This document shows, in pieces, positions 25,480 through 34,770 of a stretch of DNA of 64,000 nt. The notes beneath the pieces are model-generated. The model was not told the DNA's origin, did no database searches, and worked only from the letters and a program-made list of their open reading frames with translations. How positions within the stretch are numbered: the stretch's first letter is position 1; each line of letters begins with the position of its first letter. The translations under genes and the position numbers were made by a program. The DNA comes from Brumimicrobium glaciale (GTDB lineage: Bacteria > Bacteroidota > Bacteroidia > Flavobacteriales_D > Crocinitomicaceae): NCBI RefSeq assembly GCF_004152935.1, contig NZ_SETE01000001.1, forward strand, positions 496,001 through 560,000, in the 5' to 3' direction.

Positions 25480-26316
25480 TTATTTCTCCATAAATTCTAA
25501 AATCTCATCATAACGATTATTGAAAGACCAAAAATACTGAAGCACCATTGGAATATGTCTTTTATTAATGATGTCCAGTTTCACATCGGGTTGAAATTTA
25601 TTTAATTCTTCCAAAAATTTCCTTACCGAAACATCAATCGATTTATAAGTTTTACTTCCCAAGTAAATCTTGAACTTTGGACTTTTATCAGTTAAGAAAT
25701 AGATTGGTGAAGCGGCTTTCCAGTTCTCTGGATTATCTGTCCAAGTGGCGAGGTAATCATTCTCAACGGTTGGTGGATAATTTAATAAATAATTATGCAT
25801 GTCCAAACCTGCAGCATCATTCAATATGATTCCGGCGATACTTTCTTCGTCAATTCCATATTTTGGATTTAGTGTTGCCAAGGCGATTAAATGACCACCA
25901 GCTGAATGTCCAGTTAAATAAATCTGAGAGACATCACCACCATATTGATCTATGTTTTCTTGAACCCATGTAATAGCTTCTGCAATTTGCTTGGTCATGG
26001 TTTCATAATTAGCGTTTGGACTAAGCGTGTAACCTGGAATTACGGTCACAACATCTTCACGCGCAAAATTCTTTCCGAAAAATCCATACGTTTCTTTCTT
26101 GCCAGAATTCCAGTTTCCACCATGAACAAAAATTAAAACTGGATTCTTTTTTTCCGTCTTGTTTTTGGGTTGATAAATATTCATTGTCGGAGTTTCAACA
26201 CCAGCGACTATATTTTCTGAGTCAGCTGATAAATAGGAGATATCCTTGTGTTTTGTTATCGAACAACTGAATAAAATTGGTATAAAAAACAGGGAAATTA
26301 TGGTCTTTTTCAGCAT
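25480..26316 (-). CDS. Alpha/beta hydrolase lipoprotein (esterase/lipase, BD-FAE-like)
   Basis: 278 residues. The N-terminus is a lipoprotein signal with lipobox LFSC (Cys about 18). The oxyanion HGG lies in FVHGGNWNSGKK, the nucleophile elbow is GHSAGGH, and a late His (in NKRHIPMV) is the likely catalytic partner. This matches the kynurenine-formamidase/carbohydrate-esterase-like group of alpha/beta hydrolases. It is expected at the cell envelope facing the periplasm or surface. The substrate is unknown. It is separated by 82 nt from the CAP gene on the same strand, so cotranscription is possible. Confidence 0.82.
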   Translation of the reverse strand: MLKKTIISLFFIPILFSCSITKHKDISYLSADSENIVAGVETPTMNIYQPKNKTEKKNPVLIFVHGGNWNSGKKETYGFFGKNFAREDVVTVIPGYTLSPNANYETMTKQIAEAITWVQENIDQYGGDVSQIYLTGHSAGGHLIALATLNPKYGIDEESIAGIILNDAAGLDMHNYLLNYPPTVENDYLATWTDNPENWKAASPIYFLTDKSPKFKIYLGSKTYKSIDVSVRKFLEELNKFQPDVKLDIINKRHIPMVLQYFWSFNNRYDEILEFMEK

Positions 26317-26607
26317 TTAAATTTGAGATTAATTAATCTTTAGATTTGTAAGTCAAGCGAATATAATCAGATAAAAAACAATTAAAATTGAATCTTGTTC
26401 AAGAATCATACGCAATAAACTTTTATTTCTGTGTCAAAATAAAACATGTTATTCAGTCTATAAATAAAATTTCAATGTGGTAATTTCCTACAAATCTTAA
26501 GCAATTGATTTAAAAACACCTTCTAAAAATAGAATTTCCAATCTAATTAGTGTCCGCAAGAAAACTAATCATTTTTAAGTCTTTGATAAGAAAACTTCAA
26601 AGACTAT

Positions 26608-27321
26608 TTAATCATTCATAATCCCATTATCAATCCATTGTTTAACCTGATTCACATTACAGTCACTTAATTTTGAACCTAAATACGGCATAGCAACATA
26701 ACCAGGGTCATGATTGATGGTACCATATAATCCGCCAGAAGCCGCGAAAGGTAAAATTTCATTGTAAGTTGTTAGTGGAATTCCAGCAGAAGGAGCGGAG
26801 CCACTGTGACAACCCAAACAATTATCTTGAATAATAGGAAATACAGCACCTGAAAAAGTAAAATTGGTTTCGTCACAGTCAGCACAAAAATTGTTTGCTG
26901 CTCCTTGTTTAATCCATTTTTCAATGATGGCTATATCGGCATTTGATAACGGAGAATTTGGAGGTTCAGGCATAATTTTATTGGGATCTGTTTCTGTAAT
27001 AACAGCGTACAGATTAGAATTTGCTGGATCAAATGGATCAACACCCGCAGTATTTATTATGCTTTGGTAAGAAGTTAAATCTACACCACCTTTTGAACTT
27101 CCGCCACCATGACAACCGGTAACAGAACAGTTTAACTGAATAATTGGCATTACATCTCTATTGAAATAAGCCGTATCGGGACTACATCCTTCTGGGTTAT
27201 TGCCAGTAGTATCTGTAACAGTTTCCATTGGTTTAAAGGGCTGAATAGGTTCATGTCGACAAGATGAAGTGATACCTATTAAAAAAGGGATGAGGACTAA
27301 TAAATAGTTATGTTTTTTCAT
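26608..27321 (-). CDS. Di-haem cytochrome c-like lipoprotein
   Basis: 237 residues with lipobox ITSSC (Cys about 21). Two repeats of a cytochrome-c-like (Planctomycete-type) domain: the first carries CSVTGCH, a CX4CH haem motif instead of CXXCH; the second carries a normal CLGCH. Each repeat has Met-containing segments that could be the distal ligand (NKIMPEP, YVAMPYLG) and ends with KQWI or KWI. Last gene of a five-gene operon: its ATG shares one base (TAATG) with the stop of the barrel gene. Probably an envelope electron-transfer or redox-sensing protein; the partner is unknown. Confidence 0.82.
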   Translation of the reverse strand: MKKHNYLLVLIPFLIGITSSCRHEPIQPFKPMETVTDTTGNNPEGCSPDTAYFNRDVMPIIQLNCSVTGCHGGGSSKGGVDLTSYQSIINTAGVDPFDPANSNLYAVITETDPNKIMPEPPNSPLSNADIAIIEKWIKQGAANNFCADCDETNFTFSGAVFPIIQDNCLGCHSGSAPSAGIPLTTYNEILPFAASGGLYGTINHDPGYVAMPYLGSKLSDCNVNQVKQWIDNGIMND

Positions 27322-28229
27322 TATTTAAATTCTTTAGGTTTTTTTACAGTAAAAACACGGCTTACATTGAATCCAAAATGAATGTCTCCTTTAAACCAAT
27401 TACCTGTTGTTTCTCCAACTAAATAGCGTTCGGTCATTCCTCGACTATTGGTAAGGTGCAATTGGAAAACGTGACCTCCAGTTTCAAGATCAACTCCGAT
27501 AGAAAATGAATTTTGCACATCTTCTCCACCAATTTTACTAGCGATTTGTCCTGGCGGGATATAATGATACTCAGCATTTAAACGGAGTGAGCCTGACAAT
27601 CGAAATGATGTTCCAAGCCCTATTGCATAAATAGTGTTTTTATCTTCTGCCGTTTTTACAAGATTTCGGTGAATAACTGTTGGCATGAGTTGCAATGAAA
27701 AGAAATCTCCAAATTTTCGAGCTATTAAAAGTGAATGATTGAAGTTTAATCTAGACGAAAAATAGTTTATACGATCAGGATTCGCCCATTCGCGAGAATC
27801 AGCGTAAATATTTGAAACAATAGTAGCTGTAAATGGGAAGTTTTTAGCACCAGATTTTTGACGTAGAAACTTCCATTTTACCGTACCATCATAAGTTTTT
27901 TGAAATGAAGAACGACCAATACCGATATTTATATTGTCCGTTAAACCATATTCAAACCCCATTCGAATGGTAGCATTATCGATTCCAAATAAATCTCGCC
28001 AACCCGAATTTAATCTTCCAAATCTATGTCCGATTAAATATTGAAGAACTCCCTCCCCGTTGGTTTCTACAGAATGGCCACTTACCAAGCGAGTTGATTT
28101 AAAAGTCGCAATTGTATAATTTGTAACTGGTTCTTCTGTTTCTTCGAGCATGTCCAGCAAGTCATCTTGAGCTTGTAAAGTGCTTGTACTTATGCATAAG
28201 ATGCAGACAATTTTAATCCATTTTTTCAT
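27321..28229 (-). CDS. DUF5777 family outer-membrane beta-barrel protein
   Basis: 302 residues. A signal peptide (...STLQAQ) precedes an acidic stretch (DDLLDMLEETEE), then a barrel of alternating strands with the family's early segment TFKSTRLVSGHSVETNGEG. The whole profile fits DUF5777 proteins, which in Bacteroidota are found beside YceI and cytochrome-type lipoproteins. It overlaps the YceI gene by 17 nt upstream and the cytochrome gene by one base downstream, so the three are translationally coupled. It is likely the outer-membrane part of the system. Transport of a small molecule is possible but unproven. Confidence 0.8.
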   Translation of the reverse strand: MKKWIKIVCILCISTSTLQAQDDLLDMLEETEEPVTNYTIATFKSTRLVSGHSVETNGEGVLQYLIGHRFGRLNSGWRDLFGIDNATIRMGFEYGLTDNINIGIGRSSFQKTYDGTVKWKFLRQKSGAKNFPFTATIVSNIYADSREWANPDRINYFSSRLNFNHSLLIARKFGDFFSLQLMPTVIHRNLVKTAEDKNTIYAIGLGTSFRLSGSLRLNAEYHYIPPGQIASKIGGEDVQNSFSIGVDLETGGHVFQLHLTNSRGMTERYLVGETTGNWFKGDIHFGFNVSRVFTVKKPKEFK

Positions 28230-28761
28230 AATCCATTTTTACCTTAATCTCAATTGTTTTGGAAATATTTCCACGCACAATTGATGGGATCTTAATTTCA
28301 TAGTCCTCAGGAATGGCTATAAAAGTGGATGTTCCAATTATGTGATTTGAATTCGTTTTTGATAATGAAATTTTCTCTTCAATTTCTTTCGTCACTCCGT
28401 GAATGGTTAAACTACCTTTAATTGTGTATTCTTTTGGGTTTTCAGATAGTTCAGCGCTAGAAAAGTTAATTATCTTTCCTTTGAATTTTGCTTTGGGAAA
28501 TTTTTCACTTTCTACATACTTCTCATTGAAATGTTCTTGCATCAATGCTTTTTCAAATGTAAATGCTTTCATTAATAGAGAAAATGCGATTTCTCCATTT
28601 TCTGCGTCTATTACACTTGAAACTTGATTGTTAATTGCTTCAATATTCTCTATATCTGTTTCAGAGAAAAACTGAATTGTACCTGTCCGAGTTATGTGTT
28701 TTTGTCCGAAGATTCCAAAACTGAAGCATAATAATGCTGTAATTAATGTTACTTTTTTCAT
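28213..28761 (-). CDS. YceI family periplasmic protein
   Basis: 182 residues, signal peptide MKKVTLITALLCFSFGIFGQ. The YceI lipocalin-like fold is recognisable from GTIQFFSET, FSLLMKAFTFEKALMQEHFNE, SEKFPKAKFKGKI and GSLTIHGVTKEIEE. YceI proteins bind polyisoprenoids or amphiphilic molecules in the periplasm. The gene is 8 nt downstream of a cytochrome-like gene and overlaps the barrel gene. Within this operon it might carry a quinone-like or isoprenoid ligand, which is inference. Confidence 0.9.
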   Translation of the reverse strand: MKKVTLITALLCFSFGIFGQKHITRTGTIQFFSETDIENIEAINNQVSSVIDAENGEIAFSLLMKAFTFEKALMQEHFNEKYVESEKFPKAKFKGKIINFSSAELSENPKEYTIKGSLTIHGVTKEIEEKISLSKTNSNHIIGTSTFIAIPEDYEIKIPSIVRGNISKTIEIKVKMDYEKMD

Positions 28762-28769
28762 GTTGTTTT

Positions 28770-29123
28770 TTAGTTATTAGGAGCTCCGTCATCGAGCCAC
28801 TTTGTTATGTGTAAAATTTGACAATCTGATAATGGAACGCCAGGAGGCATGTCTTTAGAAATGAGAACCCGATTTTTAAATTCTCCATCATCAACTTTTG
28901 CTTTTATCTGATTGTAATTCTCAAAAGTACCAGGTGCAGTTCCTCCAGCTGTATGACAGCCAGTAACAGTACAATTCATATCAATAATTGGAAAGATATC
29001 TTTGTTAAAACTAACAGTAGTTGTATCGCAATCAACCTCTCCATAGAGATACTCTTCGTTATCTTTATAGCAGCTTGATAGCACTAATGCCATCGTTAAA
29101 TAAACAATTGATTTATATTTCAT
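28770..29123 (-). CDS. Cytochrome c-like lipoprotein, single CX4CH motif
   Basis: 117 residues with lipobox VLSSC (Cys about 18). One cytochrome domain with CTVTGCH (CX4CH), a MPPG segment that could give the Met ligand, and C-terminal KWLDDGAPNN, paralogous to the first half of the di-haem protein three genes downstream. It is 2 nt downstream of the OB-fold gene. The CX4CH spacing is seen in some Bacteroidota cytochrome-like proteins. Whether haem is attached cannot be told from sequence. Confidence 0.75.
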   Translation of the reverse strand: MKYKSIVYLTMALVLSSCYKDNEEYLYGEVDCDTTTVSFNKDIFPIIDMNCTVTGCHTAGGTAPGTFENYNQIKAKVDDGEFKNRVLISKDMPPGVPLSDCQILHITKWLDDGAPNN

Positions 29124-29125
29124 AT

Positions 29126-29542
29126 CTATTTTATTAACTGGGAGTTATTGAGAACGACATCCATTAAAAAGCCTTGACATTGCCCTTTTATAGTGACAAT
29201 TGAACCTTTTGTAATTTCTTCATCTTGTTTGTATTTAAAAGAACAATTCACTCCGCCAGCCATTGCCATATCTGCTTCTAGAATAATATTTGAATCATTG
29301 TCATTGTTTTTGACACTGATCACTTTTCCTGTTACTTCAATAATTTTATTTTCATATTTTTTGAGTGCTTCTGATTCATTATTTTCAAATTCATTAAATA
29401 AATCATTAGCACCAATAACATAATCGGAGGTTGTATTTTCAAGTGTAGGTACTTTCTTGTTGAACATATAATACCCAATACCACCACCAACGATAATAAG
29501 GGATAAAATTCCTAATAGAATATATTTTTTCATTGATTTCAT
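29126..29542 (-). CDS. Membrane-anchored OB-fold protein (tRNA_anti-like)
   Basis: 138 residues. One membrane helix (about 5-26, ILLGILSLIIVGGGIGYYMF), then an OB-fold of the tRNA_anti-like family: ALKKYENKIIEVTGKVISV, a central strand with SFKYKQDEEITKGSIVTIKGQCQGF and a final VVLNNSQL. A second ATG at 29533 (MKKYILLG) is an equally good start. First gene of the five-gene operon with the cytochromes, YceI and DUF5777. Small anchored OB-fold proteins of this type have no known biochemical role. Confidence 0.8.
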   Translation of the reverse strand: MKSMKKYILLGILSLIIVGGGIGYYMFNKKVPTLENTTSDYVIGANDLFNEFENNESEALKKYENKIIEVTGKVISVKNNDNDSNIILEADMAMAGGVNCSFKYKQDEEITKGSIVTIKGQCQGFLMDVVLNNSQLIK

Positions 29543-29683
29543 TTTATTTAATATTTAATTCAACTAATAATTGAATAGATCACATAATATATACGAAAAA
29601 AACAAGCGTTTGGATTTATTGTGTTGCTTTTAAATTGAAATTAATTCATTTTCAGACGAATAGGTGGTGATATTTGTGCCGAG

Positions 29684-30430
29684 TTATCTCACGTTGTGTC
29701 GACCTGAACTTAAAAATCCAACTGAAAATAATAGGTTTGTCTCATTAAATAAATCATATCCAATTTTAAGATCCTTCCATAAGTTAGTTTTGTCAGGATC
29801 TCTGGCGTACTTTTTATTCAGTTCTGCAAGTTTTTCATCTGTCAATTTCGCTGGGAAGATCGTAACTGGAATTGTTTTTTGACCATTGTTTCTCGCTTCA
29901 ACTGACAGAATAAAAATTTCTTTAATGAGGTCGTTTGTCATTGGGAGACAGCCAATTGTTACGCATTCACCATGAATAAAGATGTCTCCGCCAAGTTTTC
30001 CTTTTATTCCTAAAATTCGATCTGACTTGTTGGGGTAATTAATTCCTAATGAAAGATGATATGTGCTCGATGGATTGAATCTATTGATATGATAAAATCC
30101 TTCAGGAACTTGTAAATCTCCTTGTTTTCTTTTTGGTCCTAGAACTCCAGAATTTCTGCAAACATCATATTTCTTAATCAATTGGAACTTCGCATCTGTT
30201 GAATTCTTTCCCCAGATTTCGACTTCCTTTTCGCTTTTAAATGCACGAATGTAGATTTGTAGTTTGCTGCGGTCTATTTCTTTGGTTTTCAATAAATTTA
30301 AAATCGTAGCTTCTTTGGCTTGATATGCTTCTCTAACACGTGGATATTTGAGTTGTTCTTGTTTGAAATTATCTGCGCTAAAAGCAAAAAATACAAAGCC
30401 CAAGAGTATAAGTATAAATCGATTGTACAT
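29684..30430 (-). CDS. L,D-transpeptidase, YafK-like
   Basis: 248 residues with an N-terminal signal or anchor (MYNRFILILLGFVFFAFSA). The YkuD catalytic signature is IHGECVTIGCLPM, containing the essential His and Cys (HGx...SxGC-type, with T before IGC), preceded by GPKRKQGDLQVPEGFY, the usual substrate-loop region. YafK-type enzymes remodel or uncouple peptidoglycan-lipoprotein links in the periplasm. Bacteroidota roles are less clear. It is separated from the OB-fold operon by 141 nt. Confidence 0.88.
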   Translation of the reverse strand: MYNRFILILLGFVFFAFSADNFKQEQLKYPRVREAYQAKEATILNLLKTKEIDRSKLQIYIRAFKSEKEVEIWGKNSTDAKFQLIKKYDVCRNSGVLGPKRKQGDLQVPEGFYHINRFNPSSTYHLSLGINYPNKSDRILGIKGKLGGDIFIHGECVTIGCLPMTNDLIKEIFILSVEARNNGQKTIPVTIFPAKLTDEKLAELNKKYARDPDKTNLWKDLKIGYDLFNETNLLFSVGFLSSGRHNVR

Positions 30431-30635
30431 GTTTGGTTTTTATTGGTTAACGAAAGGATGATAAAAAAGTTATAAAACCGACTCATATACGCTAGTAATT
30501 ATTTTAAAAGTGTTACTGCGTTATTTAAAACTTTATGAATTTTGAAAAATATCTTGGAAGCTATGTACAGTGCTATTCTTAGCGTCAATTTTCAATCTAT
30601 CACAAAATAAAAACTTTATTCTTAATGCCATGATT

Positions 30636-31724
30636 ATGAAAAAATCAGTACTCATATTTCTATTTTTAATTGGAGCTGTAGCTTCTCAAGCCCAAAATAT
30701 AAGAATTGCAGACAGCCGAGATTTTCTTTACTCCGACTTTTTTGTAGCTATTGTTGCTGGAGTGCTGTTGGCATTAATTTTCCAAATTGTATTGACAGCT
30801 TTATCTGTAGCAATGGGAATTACCATGATTGGGAATGTTAAAAAGAAATATGCCAGAAATAAAGCCAAATTGGATAGTGCGAGAGGTTCAAATGAATTTA
30901 CTTTGGCTGATGATGATGATGATGAGGAAGGATTATCAGGAGTGAAATTCAGTTCTGCCTTTGGGATATGGAGTTTAATAACCACAGCAATTTCATTGTT
31001 TGGTGCTTGTGCTTTGGCCCTTAATTTGAGTTTTTTCGGAACTTTAGCTTCTAATTTAACGATTGCCTTAGTGATTTGGGCCTTGTTCTTTATGATTTTA
31101 TTTTACTTAGAAACGAAGATTGTTCACACTTTAATTGGAGGTTTGGTAACTACTGCAACTGCCGGATTAAAATCTTCTGCGGGAATAGTGAAAGACTTGT
31201 TTAAGATTGCGCCTTCAAATAAAAAGGAGTCTGTGATTGAAAAAACAATGGATAAAGTAAGGCGAGATTTTGACGTGAATTTGAGCACAGATAAAATCAC
31301 TAGAATATTAGATGATTTCCTTGAAGAAATGGAACAAGAGGAATTAAATTTTGAAGATTTAAAAGCCGATTTGACCAAGGTTATTGACAATCCCAAGGAA
31401 TCTTTGTCAATAATTAAATCCAGGATCAATAAACTTGATGAAGGAGCCATTAAAGATTTAGTCACTAATAATAGATTCATCAATGAAAATGATATTGAAA
31501 AAATAACATCGGAAATTAATGAAGCTGTTGAAAATGTTAAGGTCAAAATTGATAAAATTGAAAGAAAAGTATTTGAGCAAATAGAATTAGCAAAGCGAAA
31601 AGCAGTTATTCAAGCTGAACATGCTAGAAAAACAGCAGCTTCTGCAGCTAGGTGGTTGGTATTAACTGTTGTTTTTTCTGGTGGAGCAGCAATGTTAGGA
31701 GCTTATTTAGAATTGCTGAAATAA
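30636..31724 (+). CDS. Unknown inner-membrane protein with C-terminal coiled coil
   Basis: About 362 residues if the ATG at 30636 is used. It opens a signal-like segment (MKKSVLIFLFLIGAVASQAQ); another ATG lies 6 nt upstream. Two to three hydrophobic segments (about FFVAIVAGVLLALIFQ, LITTAISLFGACALAL, LTIALVIWALFFMILFYL) flank an acidic loop (ADDDDDEE). Then comes a roughly 180-residue charged helical region with several Glu/Lys heptad-like stretches, and a last membrane helix (LVLTVVFSGGAAMLGAYLELL). I do not recognise the family. The topology suggests an envelope scaffold or mechanosensing-like protein, but that is speculation. An AraC gene follows by 72 nt. Confidence 0.7.
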   Translation: MKKSVLIFLFLIGAVASQAQNIRIADSRDFLYSDFFVAIVAGVLLALIFQIVLTALSVAMGITMIGNVKKKYARNKAKLDSARGSNEFTLADDDDDEEGLSGVKFSSAFGIWSLITTAISLFGACALALNLSFFGTLASNLTIALVIWALFFMILFYLETKIVHTLIGGLVTTATAGLKSSAGIVKDLFKIAPSNKKESVIEKTMDKVRRDFDVNLSTDKITRILDDFLEEMEQEELNFEDLKADLTKVIDNPKESLSIIKSRINKLDEGAIKDLVTNNRFINENDIEKITSEINEAVENVKVKIDKIERKVFEQIELAKRKAVIQAEHARKTAASAARWLVLTVVFSGGAAMLGAYLELLK

Positions 31725-31796
31725 AATTATATTTACTATTTTTAAGGCTCAAAAGGACGATTAAATAAAGCAGTCTATTGATTTTTAACTGATATC

Positions 31797-32810
31797 ATGA
31801 GAGAATTTAAAGTTAATTCATTACCATTAAAGGACGTAATAGAAAGCTTATCCAGGTCTTTTAATGTTCCTTTCAAAGAAAATTGTGACGAGTTTTCATT
31901 GGCCATTCCTTCGCGTTTAGGAATAGGGCAAATTCGAGGAGTTAATTTTGACAATGGTTTAGGTATTATCACTTATGACTGTCAATTTTATGAAGATATT
32001 CGAATCAAATTTACTGTTGATGAAGTGCATCCCATAAAATATCTTTATTCTGCTCAAGGTTCAATTAAACATTCTTTTGCTAATGAATCTGAGGTTCATA
32101 AAATTGATCAATTCAAATGCGCTATTGTTGCCAGTGAAAAAAGTATTGGACATATTTTAACTTTCGCTAAAAATGAAAATCACAAGATCTTAAGTTTGGA
32201 AATAGACCGAGAGAAATTTTCAAAGAATGCAAAATGTGAAATTAACAGTCTCGGCTCCAAATTGAAAGCACTTTTTAAAGATACATTGGCAGAAAAAACG
32301 TTTTATCATGAAGGATTTTACGGTTTAGAATTCAAGGATATTTTTACGGAAATATTGAAGTACGAAGATAAAATGCTTATTAGGAAATACCACATGGAAA
32401 GTATTGCTTTGCGAATTTTTGTAAATCAAATTATTCAATATGAAGACGATTTAAGCGGAGAAGATAAAAGCTCAATAATAAGAGTGAATGAATTGAATAA
32501 AGTGGATGAGTTAAACAAATATATTCAATTAAATTTAGACAAGGATTTGACCATTTTAAGTTTATCTCAACAATCGGGCTTAAATCCTAATAAACTTCAA
32601 TTCGCATTTAAACACATGTTTAAAGCAACTGTTAATGAGTATGTAACACATCATAGATTAGAAGAATCAAAACGTTTACTTCAAAATAAAAATCTGAATA
32701 TCTCAGAAGTTTTAGGTAAAGTAGGATTTGAAAGTAATAGCTATTTCTCGAAGATTTTTAAACGAGAATTTGACATGAGTCCAAGTGAATATAGGAAATT
32801 GGTAGAGTAG
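31797..32810 (+). CDS. AraC-family transcriptional regulator
   Basis: 337 residues. The N-terminal 230 residues are a ligand or dimer domain without a recognised family. The C-terminal 100 carry the double helix-turn-helix of AraC/XylS: LTILSLSQQSGLNPNKLQFAFK for the first motif, and ISEVLGKVGFESNSYFSKIFK with the family signature FKREFDMSPSEYRK for the second. A short lead after the membrane-protein gene suggests possible cotranscription. The DNA target is unknown. Confidence 0.92.
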   Translation: MREFKVNSLPLKDVIESLSRSFNVPFKENCDEFSLAIPSRLGIGQIRGVNFDNGLGIITYDCQFYEDIRIKFTVDEVHPIKYLYSAQGSIKHSFANESEVHKIDQFKCAIVASEKSIGHILTFAKNENHKILSLEIDREKFSKNAKCEINSLGSKLKALFKDTLAEKTFYHEGFYGLEFKDIFTEILKYEDKMLIRKYHMESIALRIFVNQIIQYEDDLSGEDKSSIIRVNELNKVDELNKYIQLNLDKDLTILSLSQQSGLNPNKLQFAFKHMFKATVNEYVTHHRLEESKRLLQNKNLNISEVLGKVGFESNSYFSKIFKREFDMSPSEYRKLVE

Positions 32811-32829
32811 GGTTTTTGATTCAAATTCT

Positions 32830-34248
32830 TTAAAATAACTTCCCTTGAATACTAACTGAATTCTTAATCAAATTCATCGCTCGGGTCCATTTAGAAAAAA
32901 CTTCAATTGGAACTGGATAATCTAAATCTTTTAATTCTTCTTTGAAAATCCATGGAGCGAGAATCTTATTGTCATCAATGTGGCGCAATTCAGGAATCCA
33001 TTTTGCGATATATTCGTTTGCTTTATATTTCAAACCTTGATTTACTGGATTCGTATAATAGATTTCAAAAGCTTGAACATGCCAATTCAACCAATTTGCA
33101 CTTACGTCGTAATCAATTAATTTCGATTCAAAATAAGCTGCTCCCCAAGTCCAATCGATTTTTAAATCATGAACGAAATAGCTTGCACAATTCACACGAC
33201 CTCGATTACTCATGTATCCGGTTTCGTTCAATTGTCGCATGTGCGCATCAATAAATGGAATTCCAGTTTTTCCATCTTGCCAACGTTTAAACTTTTCTGA
33301 GTCATTTTCAAAAGCGACATCTTTATTTTTAAAACCTTTGGTATGGAATATTTTATTGCCAAATTTCATTCCTTTAAAGGTGAAATAATCTCTCCAAACC
33401 AATTCAAAAACGAGCCACCAAGTACTTTGGTTTTTCTTGATTTCAGTTTCATATTTCTTTACTGTTTCATAAATCGTTCGCGCCGAAATACATCCCAAAG
33501 CGAGATAAGGTGAAAACTTCGAACTGTAATCCATTCCCAAAGACTTATTTCTTGACCAACGGTAACCTGTTAAATTTTCAGATTCAAAAGTATAATGTTG
33601 CAGTCTTTCAAGCGCTTTTTCTTCTCCTCCTTTTAGATAAGGTTGAGCAGCGTTGTATTCTTCCTCAGTAAATCCATATTTCGTGAAAGTTGGGAATTCT
33701 GTAGAAACTGCATTGGGATGACTTTTAAATTCTTTAGGAGTTTCAAACGTTGTTCTAGGATCACTTTCTTTAGCCGCTGGAATACGATAAGCTTTACTCG
33801 TTAAAGGAATTTTGTCAATTGTAAAAGGAATATCGTCAATGTGATAAAGCGTTTTTCCCCAATAAAAATTGAATTCAACCTCAGGCAATTTATCTTGCAC
33901 TTGTTTTACCAAATTCAATTCTTCTGACGCATATTCGGTTTCTCCATAAACAGAAGAAATAGCGTATTCTTGAATTAATCTTGGAATGATTTCAACGGCG
34001 CTTTTATCGCTTACAATTAAATGGCCTCCATTATTTTCTAGCTTTTCCTTTAATGCATTAGCGGATTGCTCTAAAAATTTGAATCGATTAATATCTGATT
34101 TACGAAATCCTAATTTTAGATTTTCAAAGAGATGAGGTTCGACATAAAAGAAAAATACCAATTGTTCGCATTGTTCCACAGCTCTAGTTAAGGCTTCATT
34201 GTCATGAATTCTTAAGTCATTTTTAAACCAGACTAATCCTGTTTTCAT
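32830..34248 (-). CDS. Cryptochrome DASH / photolyase family protein
   Basis: 472 residues. The N-terminal photolyase alpha/beta domain opens MKTGLVWFKNDLRIHDNEAL. The FAD domain has GYRWSRNKSLGMDYSSKFSP followed by LALGCIS, ELVWRDYF, DAHMRQLNETGYMSNRGRV and DYDVSANWLNWHVQAF. The SRNKSLGMDYSSKFSPY and ARTIYE signatures are those of the DASH class, which repairs cyclobutane dimers in single-stranded DNA and binds MTHF and FAD. The start is the first ATG, 3 nt after the DUF421 stop, so the two genes are cotranscribed. Confidence 0.93.
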   Translation of the reverse strand: MKTGLVWFKNDLRIHDNEALTRAVEQCEQLVFFFYVEPHLFENLKLGFRKSDINRFKFLEQSANALKEKLENNGGHLIVSDKSAVEIIPRLIQEYAISSVYGETEYASEELNLVKQVQDKLPEVEFNFYWGKTLYHIDDIPFTIDKIPLTSKAYRIPAAKESDPRTTFETPKEFKSHPNAVSTEFPTFTKYGFTEEEYNAAQPYLKGGEEKALERLQHYTFESENLTGYRWSRNKSLGMDYSSKFSPYLALGCISARTIYETVKKYETEIKKNQSTWWLVFELVWRDYFTFKGMKFGNKIFHTKGFKNKDVAFENDSEKFKRWQDGKTGIPFIDAHMRQLNETGYMSNRGRVNCASYFVHDLKIDWTWGAAYFESKLIDYDVSANWLNWHVQAFEIYYTNPVNQGLKYKANEYIAKWIPELRHIDDNKILAPWIFKEELKDLDYPVPIEVFSKWTRAMNLIKNSVSIQGKLF

Positions 34249-34251
34249 GTG

Positions 34252-34770
34252 CTATTTCTTAAAATTATTCATTTTTACATCACTCAACATTTGATCTGCA
34301 ACATCTTTGTTTTCGTTATTATGAAGGACAGAAATATCTCCTGTACTTTCAAATATAACCGCTTTCACTTCACTAAATTCATGCACATTGGCTTCTCTTA
34401 ACTTTGCAATTAAATCACTTTCTCCAACATTACATTTTTTCAATGCATCATAAATAATTTCTCCTTGCCACATAATTAATTGCGGTTTATTGGTGAAAAG
34501 TTGCTTAAAGGCATCCACTTTTCTAACTAAAAATGAAAATAACGTTTGAAAAGCGATAATTGTAACCAAAGCAATTCCACCTTTCAGAAGTGACTGATCA
34601 CTATTTAAAATAATGGAAGCCAAAACAGAACCGACTGCGATAGTTGAAGCGAAATCAAAACTCGACATCTTTGCAAATGTTCTTAATCCGAAAATGCGTG
34701 TGATAATTATGATAATAGTAAAGATTCCTAAAACGGAGAGAATCAACATAAGTGCGTCTTGTAATGTCAT
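34252..34770 (-). CDS. DUF421 (YetF-like) membrane protein
   Basis: 172 residues. Two or three membrane helices in the first 85 residues (LMLILSVLGIFTIIIIITRI, FASTIAVGSVLASIIL, GGIALVTIIAFQTLFSF), with the family's conserved KMSSFDFASTIAVGS. The C-terminal soluble domain has LIMWQGEIIYDALKKCNV and VKAVIFESTGDISV. DUF421 proteins are found widely and have no settled function. It sits 3 nt upstream of the DASH photolyase and is likely in the same transcript. Confidence 0.88.
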   Translation of the reverse strand: MTLQDALMLILSVLGIFTIIIIITRIFGLRTFAKMSSFDFASTIAVGSVLASIILNSDQSLLKGGIALVTIIAFQTLFSFLVRKVDAFKQLFTNKPQLIMWQGEIIYDALKKCNVGESDLIAKLREANVHEFSEVKAVIFESTGDISVLHNNENKDVADQMLSDVKMNNFKK

